A stretch of 34,776 bases of DNA from an uncultured Bacteroidota bacterium (GCA_903926855.1 CAIYKV010000119.1:1-34776), one strand, 5' to 3'; positions 16,968-25,304 are shown, numbered from the stretch's first letter. Notes: a model not told the origin generated them from the letters alone. Numbers and translations: made by a program.

Positions 16968-17684
16968 ATGAAAAATTCCAGCCTGCTTCTACTGATGATA
17001 CTATTTAGCTGTGCAAGCCTGTTTGCACAAAAAACCGTGCATGATGCCAATGCCCAACCCAGAAAAGTTCACGGATACCATGCAATTGAAATCGGCGGAG
17101 GAGTTGATCTTTATCTGAGTCAGGGTAATGAAGAAGCAGTAGCAGTAAGTGCGACAACAGAAGCATACAGGGATATGATACGGGTGGAAGTGGTAGACGG
17201 GGTATTAAAAATAGGTCTGGAACCAGGCAGTGGTTGGAAAATGAACTGGGGAAACCGCAAGATGAAAGCCTATGTATCTGCGAAGGAACTGGATGGGATA
17301 AAAGCCGGGGGAGGATCAGATGTATATGTTGACAACGAAATTCATAGCAACAATTTACAACTCCGTTTCTCCGGAGGTTCTGATTTCAAGGGCAAAGTGA
17401 AAACGGATCAGTTGTCATTACATGTAAGTGGTGGATCAGATGCTTATATTTCCGGGCAAACCGAGAAAGCCCATATTATTGCGAGTGGAGGAAGCGATAT
17501 TCATGCTTATGATCTGAATACCAATTTTTCTACGATTGAAAGCAGTGGGGGAAGTGATATCCATATTACCGCCAATAAGGAGATTCATGTTACGGCCAGC
17601 GGGGGAAGTGATGTGTATTATAAAGGGAATGCATCACTGGTGAGTAATAAAGGAGGCGGATCGGGTGTGAAAAGAGTGAATTAG
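16968..17684 (+). CDS. Secreted GIN-domain (DUF2807) protein
   Basis: 238 residues. A signal peptide covers residues 1-21 (SSLLLLMILFSCASLFAQ). The rest is a head-GIN/DUF2807 domain, expected to be a right-handed beta-helix exposed in the periplasm or at the cell surface. The motif GGSD recurs with its Asp at 118, 139, 158, 177, 197 and 215, a step of 18-21 residues that fits one turn of the solenoid, and the family-typical opening HAIEIGGGVDLYLSQGN is at 38-54. No catalytic residues are known for the family and the function is unknown. It is divergent from the saccharopine dehydrogenase-like gene and followed by a weak terminator, so it is probably transcribed alone. Confidence 0.87.
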   Translation: MKNSSLLLLMILFSCASLFAQKTVHDANAQPRKVHGYHAIEIGGGVDLYLSQGNEEAVAVSATTEAYRDMIRVEVVDGVLKIGLEPGSGWKMNWGNRKMKAYVSAKELDGIKAGGGSDVYVDNEIHSNNLQLRFSGGSDFKGKVKTDQLSLHVSGGSDAYISGQTEKAHIIASGGSDIHAYDLNTNFSTIESSGGSDIHITANKEIHVTASGGSDVYYKGNASLVSNKGGGSGVKRVN

Positions 17685-17706
17685 AAATTTTACAACTCTA
17701 TACCAG

Positions 17707-17738
17707 AAAGGGTTTCCGCGAAAATGGAGGCCCTTTTT
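17707..17738 (+). terminator. Probable terminator of the GIN gene
   Basis: AAAGGG (17707-17712) and CCCTTT (17731-17736), with an inner CC/GG pair, form an imperfect hairpin followed by a run of T. It begins 23 bases after the stop codon. Confidence 0.55.
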
Positions 17739-17799
17739 GTTTATCAGTCTGTAATGCCCAAAAATGAGGAGAAAAATGTGCTTTCAGGCATTTCACAAC

Positions 17800-17808
17800 T
17801 GTGGATAA
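17800..17808 (-). promoter_or_regulatory. Perfect DnaA-box 9-mer upstream of gyrA
   Basis: The plus strand reads TGTGGATAA, i.e. TTATCCACA on the minus strand, the high-affinity DnaA box. It lies about 50 bases upstream of the candidate gyrA -7 element. I see only this one perfect copy here, so it is not an origin; regulation of gyrA by DnaA is possible but chance occurrence is also plausible. Confidence 0.4.
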
Positions 17809-17858
17809 AACCCCTTAAAAAACAGCCCTTTTTCTGCCCATTCCGCCCCGAAAAAAGC

Positions 17859-17866
17859 TATCTTCG
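17859..17866 (+). promoter_or_regulatory. Candidate -7 element of gyrA
   Basis: TATCTTCG, 7 of 8 matches to TAnnTTTG, 66 bases before the gyrA ATG. The upstream element is poor (TTTCTG at 17831-17836, 22-base spacing). Confidence 0.4.
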
Positions 17867-17932
17867 CCATCCTGTAAAACAGGTGTGTATTACATCCTGT
17901 AACCAGTCTAAATTCAGCACCAGAACCTAAAC

Positions 17933-20605
17933 ATGGAAGAGAACCAGTTACCTCAGCAAACGAGCGATAACGATCGCATCATACAGGTAAATATTGAAGA
18001 GCAAATGAAGACCGCTTACATCGATTATTCGATGTCTGTGATCGTTGGTCGGGCATTACCGGATGTACGGGATGGTTTCAAACCCGTTCACCGCCGTGTT
18101 TTGTACGCCATGAATGAACTTGGCAACAACAGCAACAAACCTTATAAAAAATCTGCCCGTATTGTAGGGGAAGTTATGGGTAAATATCACCCGCACGGAG
18201 ATGCTTCCATTTATGATACCGTTGTTCGTCTTGCCCAGGAATGGACCATGCGGTATACCCTGGTGGATGGTCAGGGTAATTTTGGCAACCAGGATGGTGA
18301 TCCACCTGCTGCCATGCGTTATACCGAGGCCCGTTTGCAGAAGATAGCTGAAGCCATGCTGGCAGATATTGAAAAGGAAACAGTAGATTTTCAATTGAAT
18401 TTTGATGATTCATTACAGGAACCCACCGTTTTACCTACCCGTATTCCCCAATTACTGGTAAATGGTTCATCCGGAATCGCCGTAGGTATGGCCACCAATA
18501 TGATGCCCCATAACCTGGGTGAAGTGGTGGACGGCTGTATTGCCTATATCGACAACAGGGATATTACCATTGAAGAATTAATAGAAATTATCAAAGCACC
18601 TGATTTTCCTACCGGAGGTATTATTTACGGAATGGAGGGTGTAAAACAGGGATTCTTAACAGGTCGTGGCCGGGTAGTCCTTCGCGGAAGATGCCAGGTA
18701 GATACCAAACCCAGCGGACGTGAACAGATTGTAATTACCGAAGTACCTTATCAGGTAAACAGGGATGCACTTACCGATCGTATTGGCCAACTCGTAAATG
18801 AAAAAACAGTTGAAGGCATTGCCCATGTGAACAATGAAAGCAATATGCGCGAAGGAACGCGGATTGTTTTGGACCTGAAAAGAGATGTGGTTGCACAGGT
18901 AATCATTAACCAGTTATATAAGTTTACCGAATTACAAACCAGTTATGGTATCAATAATGTGGCTATCAGCAATGGCAGACCCAGCATTATGAACCTGAAA
19001 ACTCTGATTGTAGAATTCATCGCTTTCAGGATGGATGTGGTGATCAGAAGAGCCGTTTTTGAACTACGCAAAGCAGAAGAAAGAGCGCATATCCTGGAAG
19101 GATACCTGAAAGCACTGGATCATCTGGATGAAGTAATTGCCCTTATCCGTGCCAGCAGAACACCCGATGAAGCCAAAGAAGCTTTGATGCAGAAAAGTAG
19201 GGAAGAAAAATGGAAGCTCAATGAAGCCCTGTTTTCTGAGGTAACCAATGAATTGTACCAGCAGGAAGACGGTTTCTCCGAGGCCCAAACCAAAGCCATT
19301 CTGGAACTCAGGTTACAGCGATTAACAGGAATGGAAAGAGATAAGATCGTAGAAGAATTCAACGGATTGATCGCTACCATCAAATACCTGAAAGAATTAT
19401 TGGGAAATGAGTTGATGAGATATGAACTCATCAAGAAAGAATTATTGGAGATTAAAGACAAATTTGGCGATCCACGCAAAACGGAGATCCAATACCTGGC
19501 AGATGAAATGCGGATTGAAGACCTGATAGAGGACGAAGATGTGGTCATCACCATTTCTCATTTAGGGTATATCAAAAGAACTTCCGCAACCGAATATCGC
19601 CAGCAACGCAGGGGCGGAAGAGGAGCAGTCGGTTCAAAAACCAGGGAAGAAGATTATGTAGAACATCTTTTCGTGGCATCTACCCATGGTACCATGATGT
19701 TCTTCACAGAAAAGGGACGTTGTTTCTGGTTACGGGTATATGAAATTCCGGAAGGAGAGAAGCAAAGTAAGGGCCGGGCCATTCAAAACCTGATTCAATT
19801 ACCAGGTGATGATAAGGTAAAAGCCATTATTGATGTAAAGAAACTCGATGACAAAGAATATGTACAAAACCATTATATCGTACTTTGTACCAAGAAAGGC
19901 ATCATCAAGAAAACTTCGCTGGAAGATTTCAGTCGCCCAAGAGCCAATGGCGTAAATGCCATTACCATTGTGGAAGGAGATGAACTGCTTTCTGCTAGAA
20001 TGACTGATGGAACCCAGGAGATCATGCTGGCTGTGAAAAGTGGACGAGCGATTCGTTTCCCCGAATCAAAAGTTCGTTCTACCGGTAGGGGAGCGATTGG
20101 GGTAGCAGGTATTGAAGTAGATGATGATACAGATGAGGTAGTGGGTATGATCTGTATTAATAGTGCAGATGAAACCAGAACGATATTGGTGGTAAGTGAA
20201 AAAGGATTTGGAAAAAGAACGGCTATTGATGAATACCGTATTACCAATCGTGGCGGAAAAGGTGTAAAAACCATTCATGTAACCGAAAAAACCGGTAGTT
20301 TGGTGGGTATTTTGTATGTAACAGAAAAAGAGGATCTGATCATTACCTGCAAATCCGGTATCACCATCAGAACGGGTATACAGGATATACGGGAAGCAGG
20401 CAGGGCCACACAGGGTGTAACACTGATTAAGTTGGATGAAGGAGATGAAATAGCAGCCATTTCCCAAATTGAAGAAGCTGAAGAACCTGCAACCCCAGTT
20501 GATCAACTGACAGAAACAGAAGGTACAGAAGGAGCAGAAGCAAATACTGATCAGGATGCACCACCAACAGATCCATCAACAGAATCAAACACAGAAAATC
20601 AATAA
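17933..20605 (+). CDS. gyrA: DNA gyrase subunit A
   Basis: 890 residues. With GyrB it introduces negative supercoils. The N-terminal winged-helix/tower domain carries the catalytic tyrosine Y130 ([10 protein letters not shown]); the C-terminal beta-pinwheel begins near residue 540 and contains the GyrA box QRRGGRG, which separates gyrase from topoisomerase IV. The quinolone-determining region reads [14 protein letters not shown]: Ala91 stands at E. coli Ser83 while Asp95 (E. coli Asp87) is kept. The last 45 residues are a disordered acidic tail rich in Glu, Thr and Pro, comparable in kind to the acidic tail that modulates E. coli gyrase. A TPR-protein gene follows after 14 bases on the same strand and may share the transcript. 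Confidence 0.97.
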   Translation: MEENQLPQQTSDNDRIIQVNIEEQMKTAYIDYSMSVIVGRALPDVRDGFKPVHRRVLYAMNELGNNSNKPYKKSARIVGEVMGKYHPHGDASIYDTVVRLAQEWTMRYTLVDGQGNFGNQDGDPPAAMRYTEARLQKIAEAMLADIEKETVDFQLNFDDSLQEPTVLPTRIPQLLVNGSSGIAVGMATNMMPHNLGEVVDGCIAYIDNRDITIEELIEIIKAPDFPTGGIIYGMEGVKQGFLTGRGRVVLRGRCQVDTKPSGREQIVITEVPYQVNRDALTDRIGQLVNEKTVEGIAHVNNESNMREGTRIVLDLKRDVVAQVIINQLYKFTELQTSYGINNVAISNGRPSIMNLKTLIVEFIAFRMDVVIRRAVFELRKAEERAHILEGYLKALDHLDEVIALIRASRTPDEAKEALMQKSREEKWKLNEALFSEVTNELYQQEDGFSEAQTKAILELRLQRLTGMERDKIVEEFNGLIATIKYLKELLGNELMRYELIKKELLEIKDKFGDPRKTEIQYLADEMRIEDLIEDEDVVITISHLGYIKRTSATEYRQQRRGGRGAVGSKTREEDYVEHLFVASTHGTMMFFTEKGRCFWLRVYEIPEGEKQSKGRAIQNLIQLPGDDKVKAIIDVKKLDDKEYVQNHYIVLCTKKGIIKKTSLEDFSRPRANGVNAITIVEGDELLSARMTDGTQEIMLAVKSGRAIRFPESKVRSTGRGAIGVAGIEVDDDTDEVVGMICINSADETRTILVVSEKGFGKRTAIDEYRITNRGGKGVKTIHVTEKTGSLVGILYVTEKEDLIITCKSGITIRTGIQDIREAGRATQGVTLIKLDEGDEIAAISQIEEAEEPATPVDQLTETEGTEGAEANTDQDAPPTDPSTESNTENQ

Positions 20606-20619
20606 TAAAACCTCCCCTT

Positions 20620-21996
20620 ATGAAGAAGCTTTTATTGCTTACGCTTATCCTGGTTACCGGTTTTCAGATAAGCCGTGCGCAGGACTTTAAGAAATTTCAA
20701 ACAGCTTTTATCCTGAACAAGTTTGAAGATGCCAAAACAGAGATCGATAAAATTATGGCCGATCCGAAAGCACAGGCAAAACCGGAAGGATGGTACTGGA
20801 AATCCAGATTGTATGCTATTTTCTATAAGGATACTGTTTTAAGAGCCAAATATCCCAATGCATTCAAAGATGCAGATGAGGCTTTTAAAAAATATATGCA
20901 GGCAGATCCCAATTTTACATTGATCAAGGAAAAAGGTCCCGATGGTTTCTTTGATATGTATGCAGCTACGTATACAGAAGCTATCAAAGTATTCAATAAG
21001 AAAAAATGGGATGATGCGGCAGCAGATTTTCAGGCATCATTGAATTACAGCGATGTTATTTTTAAAAACAAATGGACAAAATCCAATAGTGAATTTGATA
21101 CCACTTCCATCCTGTACCTGGGCTATGCTTACCAGAACGCAGGTAAAATGGATGATGCGGTGAAAGCCTATGCAAGACTGGCAGATAATAAAGTAGGAGG
21201 AGAAGGGTATGCAGATGTATATAAATTTATTATTGATCATTATGTGAGAAGTAAGGATGAAGATAGTTTCAAAAAATACCTGGATATTGCCAAACAATTG
21301 TATCCAAAAGATGCATCATGGGAAGAATTTGAAATGGAGTATATGGACAGGAATTATACCCTGACCCAAAAAACGGATACTTATGATAAAGCAGATGCTG
21401 CCGGAACCCTCAGCGAAAATAAATACCTGCAATTTGGCGATCTGTTTGTGAATGTGAAGAACAAGGATAAAGAACTGGATAGTCTCACGCTATTAAAGTT
21501 CACATTAAAAGCGGCTGACGCATTCAAAAAAGCCTATGCGAAAAATGCACAGAACTCAATCGCTTCCTTTAATGTAGGCGTAATTTATTATAATATTTAT
21601 GGCGAATACGATGATAAATACTCAGCCTATATACGTGCCATGCAGGCGATGAACGCCAACAAACCTGCTCCGGATAAAGATCCTAAGAAAAAAGCAGCTG
21701 CCGATGCCAAATTCAAAGAACAGATAGATGCCATCAAAAAGCAAAACACGGATATCGAAAAACCATTGTTTGATAACCTGGACAATGCGATTGACTGGAT
21801 CGAAAAAACATACGCTATTTTAAAAGATAAAACAGACAGGAGTAAAGTGGAAAAGAGTATTGCCAATAAATCTGTTGACTTCCTGGCTAATTTATATGCT
21901 TACAAACGCGATAAAGTGCGTGGAAAAGATACCAAAGCCTATGATGCATACGATGCTAAGTATAAGCAGTATGACGAGTTGCATGGTAAGTTTTAA
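20620..21996 (+). CDS. Exported TPR-like repeat protein of unknown function
   Basis: 458 residues. A signal peptide is clear (LLLLTLILVTGFQISRAQ, cleavage after about residue 20). The body is almost wholly helical and charged, with TPR-like pairs: FEDAKTEIDKIMADPKAQAK, KKWDDAAADFQASLNY, TSILYLGYAYQNAGKMDDAV and ADAFKKAYAKNAQNSIASFN. A Lys/Ala-rich helical stretch at about 345-375 could be coiled coil. It is unrelated in sequence to the TPR protein at 7238 as far as I can see. It sits 14 bases after gyrA and ends at a strong terminator, so a gyrA-TPR transcript is likely; a functional link to gyrase is improbable because the product is exported. Confidence 0.85.
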   Translation: MKKLLLLTLILVTGFQISRAQDFKKFQTAFILNKFEDAKTEIDKIMADPKAQAKPEGWYWKSRLYAIFYKDTVLRAKYPNAFKDADEAFKKYMQADPNFTLIKEKGPDGFFDMYAATYTEAIKVFNKKKWDDAAADFQASLNYSDVIFKNKWTKSNSEFDTTSILYLGYAYQNAGKMDDAVKAYARLADNKVGGEGYADVYKFIIDHYVRSKDEDSFKKYLDIAKQLYPKDASWEEFEMEYMDRNYTLTQKTDTYDKADAAGTLSENKYLQFGDLFVNVKNKDKELDSLTLLKFTLKAADAFKKAYAKNAQNSIASFNVGVIYYNIYGEYDDKYSAYIRAMQAMNANKPAPDKDPKKKAAADAKFKEQIDAIKKQNTDIEKPLFDNLDNAIDWIEKTYAILKDKTDRSKVEKSIANKSVDFLANLYAYKRDKVRGKDTKAYDAYDAKYKQYDELHGKF

Positions 21997-22021
21997 GGTG
22001 TAGACAACTAGTATATTATTT

Positions 22022-22060
22022 AATAGCCAGTTAATTTAATTGACTGGCTATTCTTTTTAC
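22022..22060 (+). terminator. Rho-independent terminator of the gyrA-TPR transcript
   Basis: AATAGCCAGT (22022-22031) pairs perfectly with ACTGGCTATT (22043-22052), followed by CTTTTT. The start of this arm (AATAGCCA) is shared with the terminator at 34654. Confidence 0.9.
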
Positions 22061-22128
22061 ATGGTTTGTTTTTTTATATGGAATAGAAGCGTGGGCTTTT
22101 TCTTTAAATTTTTTCGTTGTGCGCCATT

Positions 22129-22164
22129 TAACATAATATATATTATAGGTTATATATTATGTTA
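22129..22164. promoter_or_regulatory. Perfect 14-bp inverted repeat, possible operator
   Basis: TAACATAATATATA (22129-22142) and TATATATTATGTTA (22151-22164) are exact complements around TTATAGGT. It abuts a near-consensus -7 element TATCTTTA (22163-22170), so it would cover a promoter for the Kelch gene. Lack of G/C in the stem makes a terminator unlikely. Confidence 0.6.
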
Positions 22165-22174
22165 TCTTTATACA

Positions 22175-22211
22175 TAGACAGGAGTTTAGGCAGAACCTAA
22201 AAAACTGTCTA
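22175..22211 (+). promoter_or_regulatory. Hairpin in the presumed 5' leader of the Kelch gene
   Basis: TAGACAG (22175-22181) pairs with CTGTCTA (22205-22211), and TTTAGG (22185-22190) with CCTAAA (22196-22201); a symmetrical 3x3 internal loop and a five-base apex separate them. It is followed by no T tract. If transcription starts near 22175, it is the very 5' end of the message. Confidence 0.55.
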
Positions 22212-22327
22212 ACTAATTGAATAACAATAATCTGAAAATAACTATTTGGCACTTAGTATAGATTCTATCAATCGCATTTAACGTTTCTAATTTTCTGATT
22301 CTAAATAAATTTAAAAAAAGGAATTAG

Positions 22328-23407
22328 TTGAAACAAAATCTACCCACTAAGTTTATTTTAGGAATAAGTCTGGTTTTGATATTGTATTCCTGTTTTAAAA
22401 CATCAATGGTATGCTGCGCCGGTCCAACCGGTAATTGGCTAAAAAGAGCAGAACTTCTTAGTGGAATACCAAGAACCGGAGCCAGTGCCTGGGTGATTGG
22501 TGATACAGGATACCTAGTAGGTGGATACATTATTCCTGGAGATTCCTGTCTTTCGGATCTCTGGCAATATGACCCTGCTGCAAATGCCTGGTCACAAAAA
22601 GCGTTTTTCCCGGGAATACCCAGAAGATCAGGTGTTGGTTTTTCCATCGGCGTAAATGGCTATTTGTCCACAGGATATGATTCTGTTAAAAACATTCTTT
22701 TTCAGGATTGCTGGCAATACAATTCGGGAAATAATACCTGGACAAGAATGGCCGACCTCCCCGATCTCAATGGACCAGGAACCGGGGCAAGATATGATGC
22801 AGTAGGTTTTGCGGTTGGTAACTATGGATACTTAGGCACCGGTTATAATGGAAACTGGTTAAACGATTTTTGGCAGTTTGATCCGGTAAATAACCAGTGG
22901 AGGGCCATTCAGAATAGTCCGGTTAGCAAACGATCAGGAGCACTGGCTTTTGTGTTCATGGACCAGGCTTATATCTGCACAGGAATCAACAATGGAATTC
23001 AATCCACCGATTTCTGGAGATACAATCCGACAACAGATAAATGGACCAGGTTACGGGATATCTATAACACTAGTCGGGATTCTTATGATGACGACTATAC
23101 AGATATTGCAAGAGATCACGGAATTGCTTTAATCATTCAACCGAGTTATTCAGGAAATATATCTAAAGCATATATCAGTTTAGGAAAATCGAATGGCGAA
23201 TACAATAAGAAAACTTGGGAATATGATATTACTACAGATTTATGGATTAGAAGAACGCCTTATGAACGATCTGAGCGACAAGGCGCCATTAGCTGGAGCT
23301 TTCTAAATTTGAAAAGAGGATTTACAGGTACTGGCAGTGGTGGAAAATATATTTTCGATGATCTTGATGAATGGCTTCCTGAAAATACATATAATGCAAA
23401 TGACTAA
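22328..23407 (+). CDS. Kelch-repeat beta-propeller lipoprotein
   Basis: 359 residues. The start must be the TTG at 22328: an in-frame TAG is directly before it, the first ATG is beyond the signal sequence, and a purine-rich AAAAAGGAA lies just upstream. The signal peptide ends in a lipobox, LYSC, with Cys22 as lipidation site, so the protein is membrane anchored. The rest shows about six Kelch-like blades, each with GYLVGGY/GYLGTGY-type strands and W-x-Y/F-x-P-x-x-N-x-W: LWQYDPAANAWSQK, CWQYNSGNNTWTRM, FWQFDPVNNQWRAI, FWRYNPTTDKWTRL and TWEYDITTDLWIRR. Such propellers usually bind proteins or glycans; no enzyme site was recognised. It is set apart by long AT-rich structured DNA upstream and a 25-bp stem downstream. 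Confidence 0.85.
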   Translation: MKQNLPTKFILGISLVLILYSCFKTSMVCCAGPTGNWLKRAELLSGIPRTGASAWVIGDTGYLVGGYIIPGDSCLSDLWQYDPAANAWSQKAFFPGIPRRSGVGFSIGVNGYLSTGYDSVKNILFQDCWQYNSGNNTWTRMADLPDLNGPGTGARYDAVGFAVGNYGYLGTGYNGNWLNDFWQFDPVNNQWRAIQNSPVSKRSGALAFVFMDQAYICTGINNGIQSTDFWRYNPTTDKWTRLRDIYNTSRDSYDDDYTDIARDHGIALIIQPSYSGNISKAYISLGKSNGEYNKKTWEYDITTDLWIRRTPYERSERQGAISWSFLNLKRGFTGTGSGGKYIFDDLDEWLPENTYNAND

Positions 23408-23424
23408 GCTATTTTTTTGATTAG

Positions 23425-23489
23425 GGTGGCTTTTAGGAATTTTGTGCCATCGTTAAAATAGCTCTGGCACAAAATTCCTAAAAACCACC
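23425..23489. repeat. 25-bp stem inverted repeat between convergent genes
   Basis: The arms 23425-23449 and 23465-23489 are complementary over 25 bases with one mismatch, around a 15-base loop. The core is TTAGGAATTTTGTGCCA. It sits between the Kelch gene and the convergent methyltransferase gene, so it may stop transcription both ways, but T tracts are missing on both sides and the stem is far longer than the other terminators here. A palindromic mobile repeat is an alternative. Confidence 0.8.
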
Positions 23490-23533
23490 TCCACCAAACA
23501 ACAGGAAATGAAAATTCCTGTAATAAAATACAA

Positions 23534-24553
23534 TTAATCTTTTACAGCTTCAACTATGCTAACTAAAGGAGAATGTGTTGGAATTATTTTTGAAAACCGA
23601 AGGCCCGCTTTTTCAATCAATTCTACGAACTCTTTTTCTGTGCGTTCTTTTCCTCCCGTCATAGCAAGCATATTAATGTCCATAAATTTCCCAGGATGCG
23701 GAATATTTTCACCTGGTATAACAGATTCAAGAATCAATAACTTACTGCCACTCTTCATTGCATGGTAACAATTGGTCAGAATCTTCAGTGAACCATTATC
23801 ATCCCAATCATGTAAGATCATTTTCAGTAAATAGCAATCTGCATCTTTTGGTACAAAATCAAAAAATGTTCCGGCGATAGGCTGACATCGGCTGGTTAAT
23901 CCCTTTGCCGCTATATTTTCTTTCGTTTCGTTAACCACATATTCTTCGTCAAACACAATTCCCTGAGATTCTGGGGCAATGTTTAGAACAGCCATCAGCA
24001 ATGCACCGTTTCCCCCTCCAATATCCACTATTGTTTTATATGGCGTAAAGTCATAGGCAGGTAATACATTATTGATAACAGCACCTGTAAGTCCCGCCAT
24101 TGCTTTCATAAAATTAACGCCTTCATCGGGGTGAGTTTCATAATATTTCCAAACAGACATTTCCTCTACATAATCAAATGCAATTTTACCTGTCTTTACA
24201 CTATACAATAAATTACCCCACGCATCAAAATGATCGCCAAGCTGAGCAATAGCCATTGCTTTCATAGATCCGGGCGTATCAGATTTTAATGTATCACCCA
24301 ACGGTGTAGTAGAGAAATATCCATTTTCGCTTTCGATAAAGATCCCAACACTAGATAACGCACGAAGAACTCGGTAAAGTGAAGGGGCATGACAATGTGT
24401 TGCTTCCGCCAACTCTAAAGTAGTTTTTGGCTTATCTGCCAGGCAGTCTGCAATATTTAATTTTGCGGCAGTATAGATACAACAGGATGTCCAGAAGCCT
24501 GTGATCATCTGCATCATTTGGGCTGGTGGTGGAATTTGAGATGGATTGTTCAT
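23534..24553 (-). CDS. SAM-dependent O-methyltransferase (plant COMT/acetylserotonin type)
   Basis: 339 residues. An N-terminal dimerisation winged-helix domain (about 10-100, including AAKLNIADCLADKPKTTLELA and SLYRVLRALSSVG) is followed by a Rossmann methyltransferase domain with motif I IVDIGGGNGALL (GGGNG 179-183) and LKMILHDWDD, whose His248 is the expected general base. This layout matches the O-methyltransferase family (PF00891), which methylates hydroxyls of small aromatic molecules or polyketides such as carminomycin or hydroxyindoles. No biosynthetic cluster is next to it, so the substrate is unknown. The gene lies 96 bases downstream of a Crp/Fnr regulator on the same strand, and has its own predicted promoter and a dyad upstream. 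Confidence 0.92.
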   Translation of the reverse strand: MNNPSQIPPPAQMMQMITGFWTSCCIYTAAKLNIADCLADKPKTTLELAEATHCHAPSLYRVLRALSSVGIFIESENGYFSTTPLGDTLKSDTPGSMKAMAIAQLGDHFDAWGNLLYSVKTGKIAFDYVEEMSVWKYYETHPDEGVNFMKAMAGLTGAVINNVLPAYDFTPYKTIVDIGGGNGALLMAVLNIAPESQGIVFDEEYVVNETKENIAAKGLTSRCQPIAGTFFDFVPKDADCYLLKMILHDWDDNGSLKILTNCYHAMKSGSKLLILESVIPGENIPHPGKFMDINMLAMTGGKERTEKEFVELIEKAGLRFSKIIPTHSPLVSIVEAVKD

Positions 24554-24578
24554 GAGGTTTATTTTTTGGTTGGTTTAC

Positions 24579-24609
24579 CAAAGTTGTCATAAACCTTAAG
24601 CAATTCAAA
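24579..24609 (-). promoter_or_regulatory. Predicted promoter of the methyltransferase gene
   Basis: On the minus strand TTTG (24606-24609) is followed after 19 bases by CAACTTTG (24579-24586), 7 of 8 to TAnnTTTG. Transcription would start near 24573, 20 bases before the ATG at 24553. Confidence 0.55.
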
Positions 24610-24617
24610 TAACCGAT

Positions 24618-24644
24618 GTTAAGAACAGACTTAACCCAGGTTAA
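24618..24644. promoter_or_regulatory. Overlapping dyads, candidate Crp/Fnr-type operator
   Basis: TTAACCCAGGTTAA (24631-24644) is a perfect palindrome with the layout TTAAC-N4-GTTAA, the same half-site spacing as Fnr and CRP sites (five, four, five). A second dyad GTTAAG-N6-CTTAAC (24618-24635) overlaps it. The centre of the first is about 64 bases upstream of the predicted start of the methyltransferase transcript, a position usual for class I activation by CRP. It lies just after the stop of the Crp/Fnr gene. Confidence 0.5.
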
Positions 24645-24649
24645 TAAAT

Positions 24650-25249
24650 TTATTTTGTAGAAAGTCTTTTTCGTAATCTACTCAGAGATGGCGGCTCAAT
24701 ATCCAGGTAAGAAGCAATATATTGTAGTGGAATTCGCTGAAATATGTAAGGATGCTTCTTAATCAGGTTTAGGTATCTTTCTTCTGCTGTAAGTGTTTTT
24801 ACTTCAGTTAAACGATCGATAGTAGAATAGATCATGTTCTTTTGCTTTATCTCAAACAGAGATTTAAGTTTAGGAATTTCAGTCTCAAGTTTTTCCAATG
24901 CTTCCTTTGAAATACATAACAATTCACAATCTTCCACAGCTTGGATGTACTTGGTACCGATTTTCCCGGAGTGGTAGCTCTCAAAATCAGCAATCCACCA
25001 GTCTTCAAAGGAGAAATTTAAAATGTGCTCCCTCCCCTTCTCATCCATTGTAAATGTTCTCATACTCCCTATGTTGATATACGCTTTCTGCTTAGAAATC
25101 TGTCCTGCTTTGAGATAAAAATATTTCCGGGGAACATATTGACGCTTAAAAAAGGAAACGATATAGTCGAATTCGTTTTCAGTAAACTCCATTTTTTGAA
25201 TAAATGTGTCCACAAAATGCTGTGAAAGTTCTGAACGATAAATTTCCAT
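24650..25249 (-). CDS. Crp/Fnr family transcriptional regulator
   Basis: 199 residues. The N-terminal cyclic-nucleotide-binding-type beta-barrel covers about 20-115 (FKRQYVPRKYFYLKAGQ, INIGSMRTFTMDEKGREHIL, ESYHSGKIGTKYIQAVED, CELLCISKEALEKL), then a long dimer helix, and a short C-terminal HTH with IPLQYIASYLDIEPPSLSRL, the recognition helix near the end. The cAMP-phosphate-binding pattern is not convincing and no cysteine cluster for an Fe-S centre is present, so the ligand is unknown; many Bacteroidota members of this family are of this sort. It is adjacent to the methyltransferase gene on the same strand and probably regulates it. Confidence 0.92.
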   Translation of the reverse strand: MEIYRSELSQHFVDTFIQKMEFTENEFDYIVSFFKRQYVPRKYFYLKAGQISKQKAYINIGSMRTFTMDEKGREHILNFSFEDWWIADFESYHSGKIGTKYIQAVEDCELLCISKEALEKLETEIPKLKSLFEIKQKNMIYSTIDRLTEVKTLTAEERYLNLIKKHPYIFQRIPLQYIASYLDIEPPSLSRLRKRLSTK

Positions 25250-25304
25250 TTGTAAAACCTTTTTTTATCAAATCATTTTAGAAAACTACTCACTCTTAAA
25301 AAAT

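Larger units (their letters stand above)
21997..22327. other. Gene-free interval with terminator and two palindromes
   Basis: The only gap over 300 bases. It is AT-rich and holds, in order, the terminator of the TPR gene (22022-22060), a perfect 14-bp inverted repeat (22129-22164), a second hairpin (22175-22211), then about 115 bases without visible structure up to the Shine-Dalgarno-like AAAAAGGAA before the Kelch gene. No ORF or RNA gene was recognised. Confidence 0.7.

Noticed and set aside
16886..17050. N-terminal extension of the saccharopine dehydrogenase-like gene by 55 residues
   Set aside because: It would overlap the divergent GIN gene and both promoters; the Rossmann motif follows directly after the ATG at 16885.
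17724..17930. 68-residue ORF upstream of gyrA
   Set aside because: It crosses the terminator, the DnaA-box region and the gyrA -7 element, and its composition is not protein-like.
19120..20506. Long antisense ORFs (up to 146 residues) within gyrA
   Set aside because: Low-complexity Ser/Ile-rich shadows of gyrA codons, with no start context or family resemblance.
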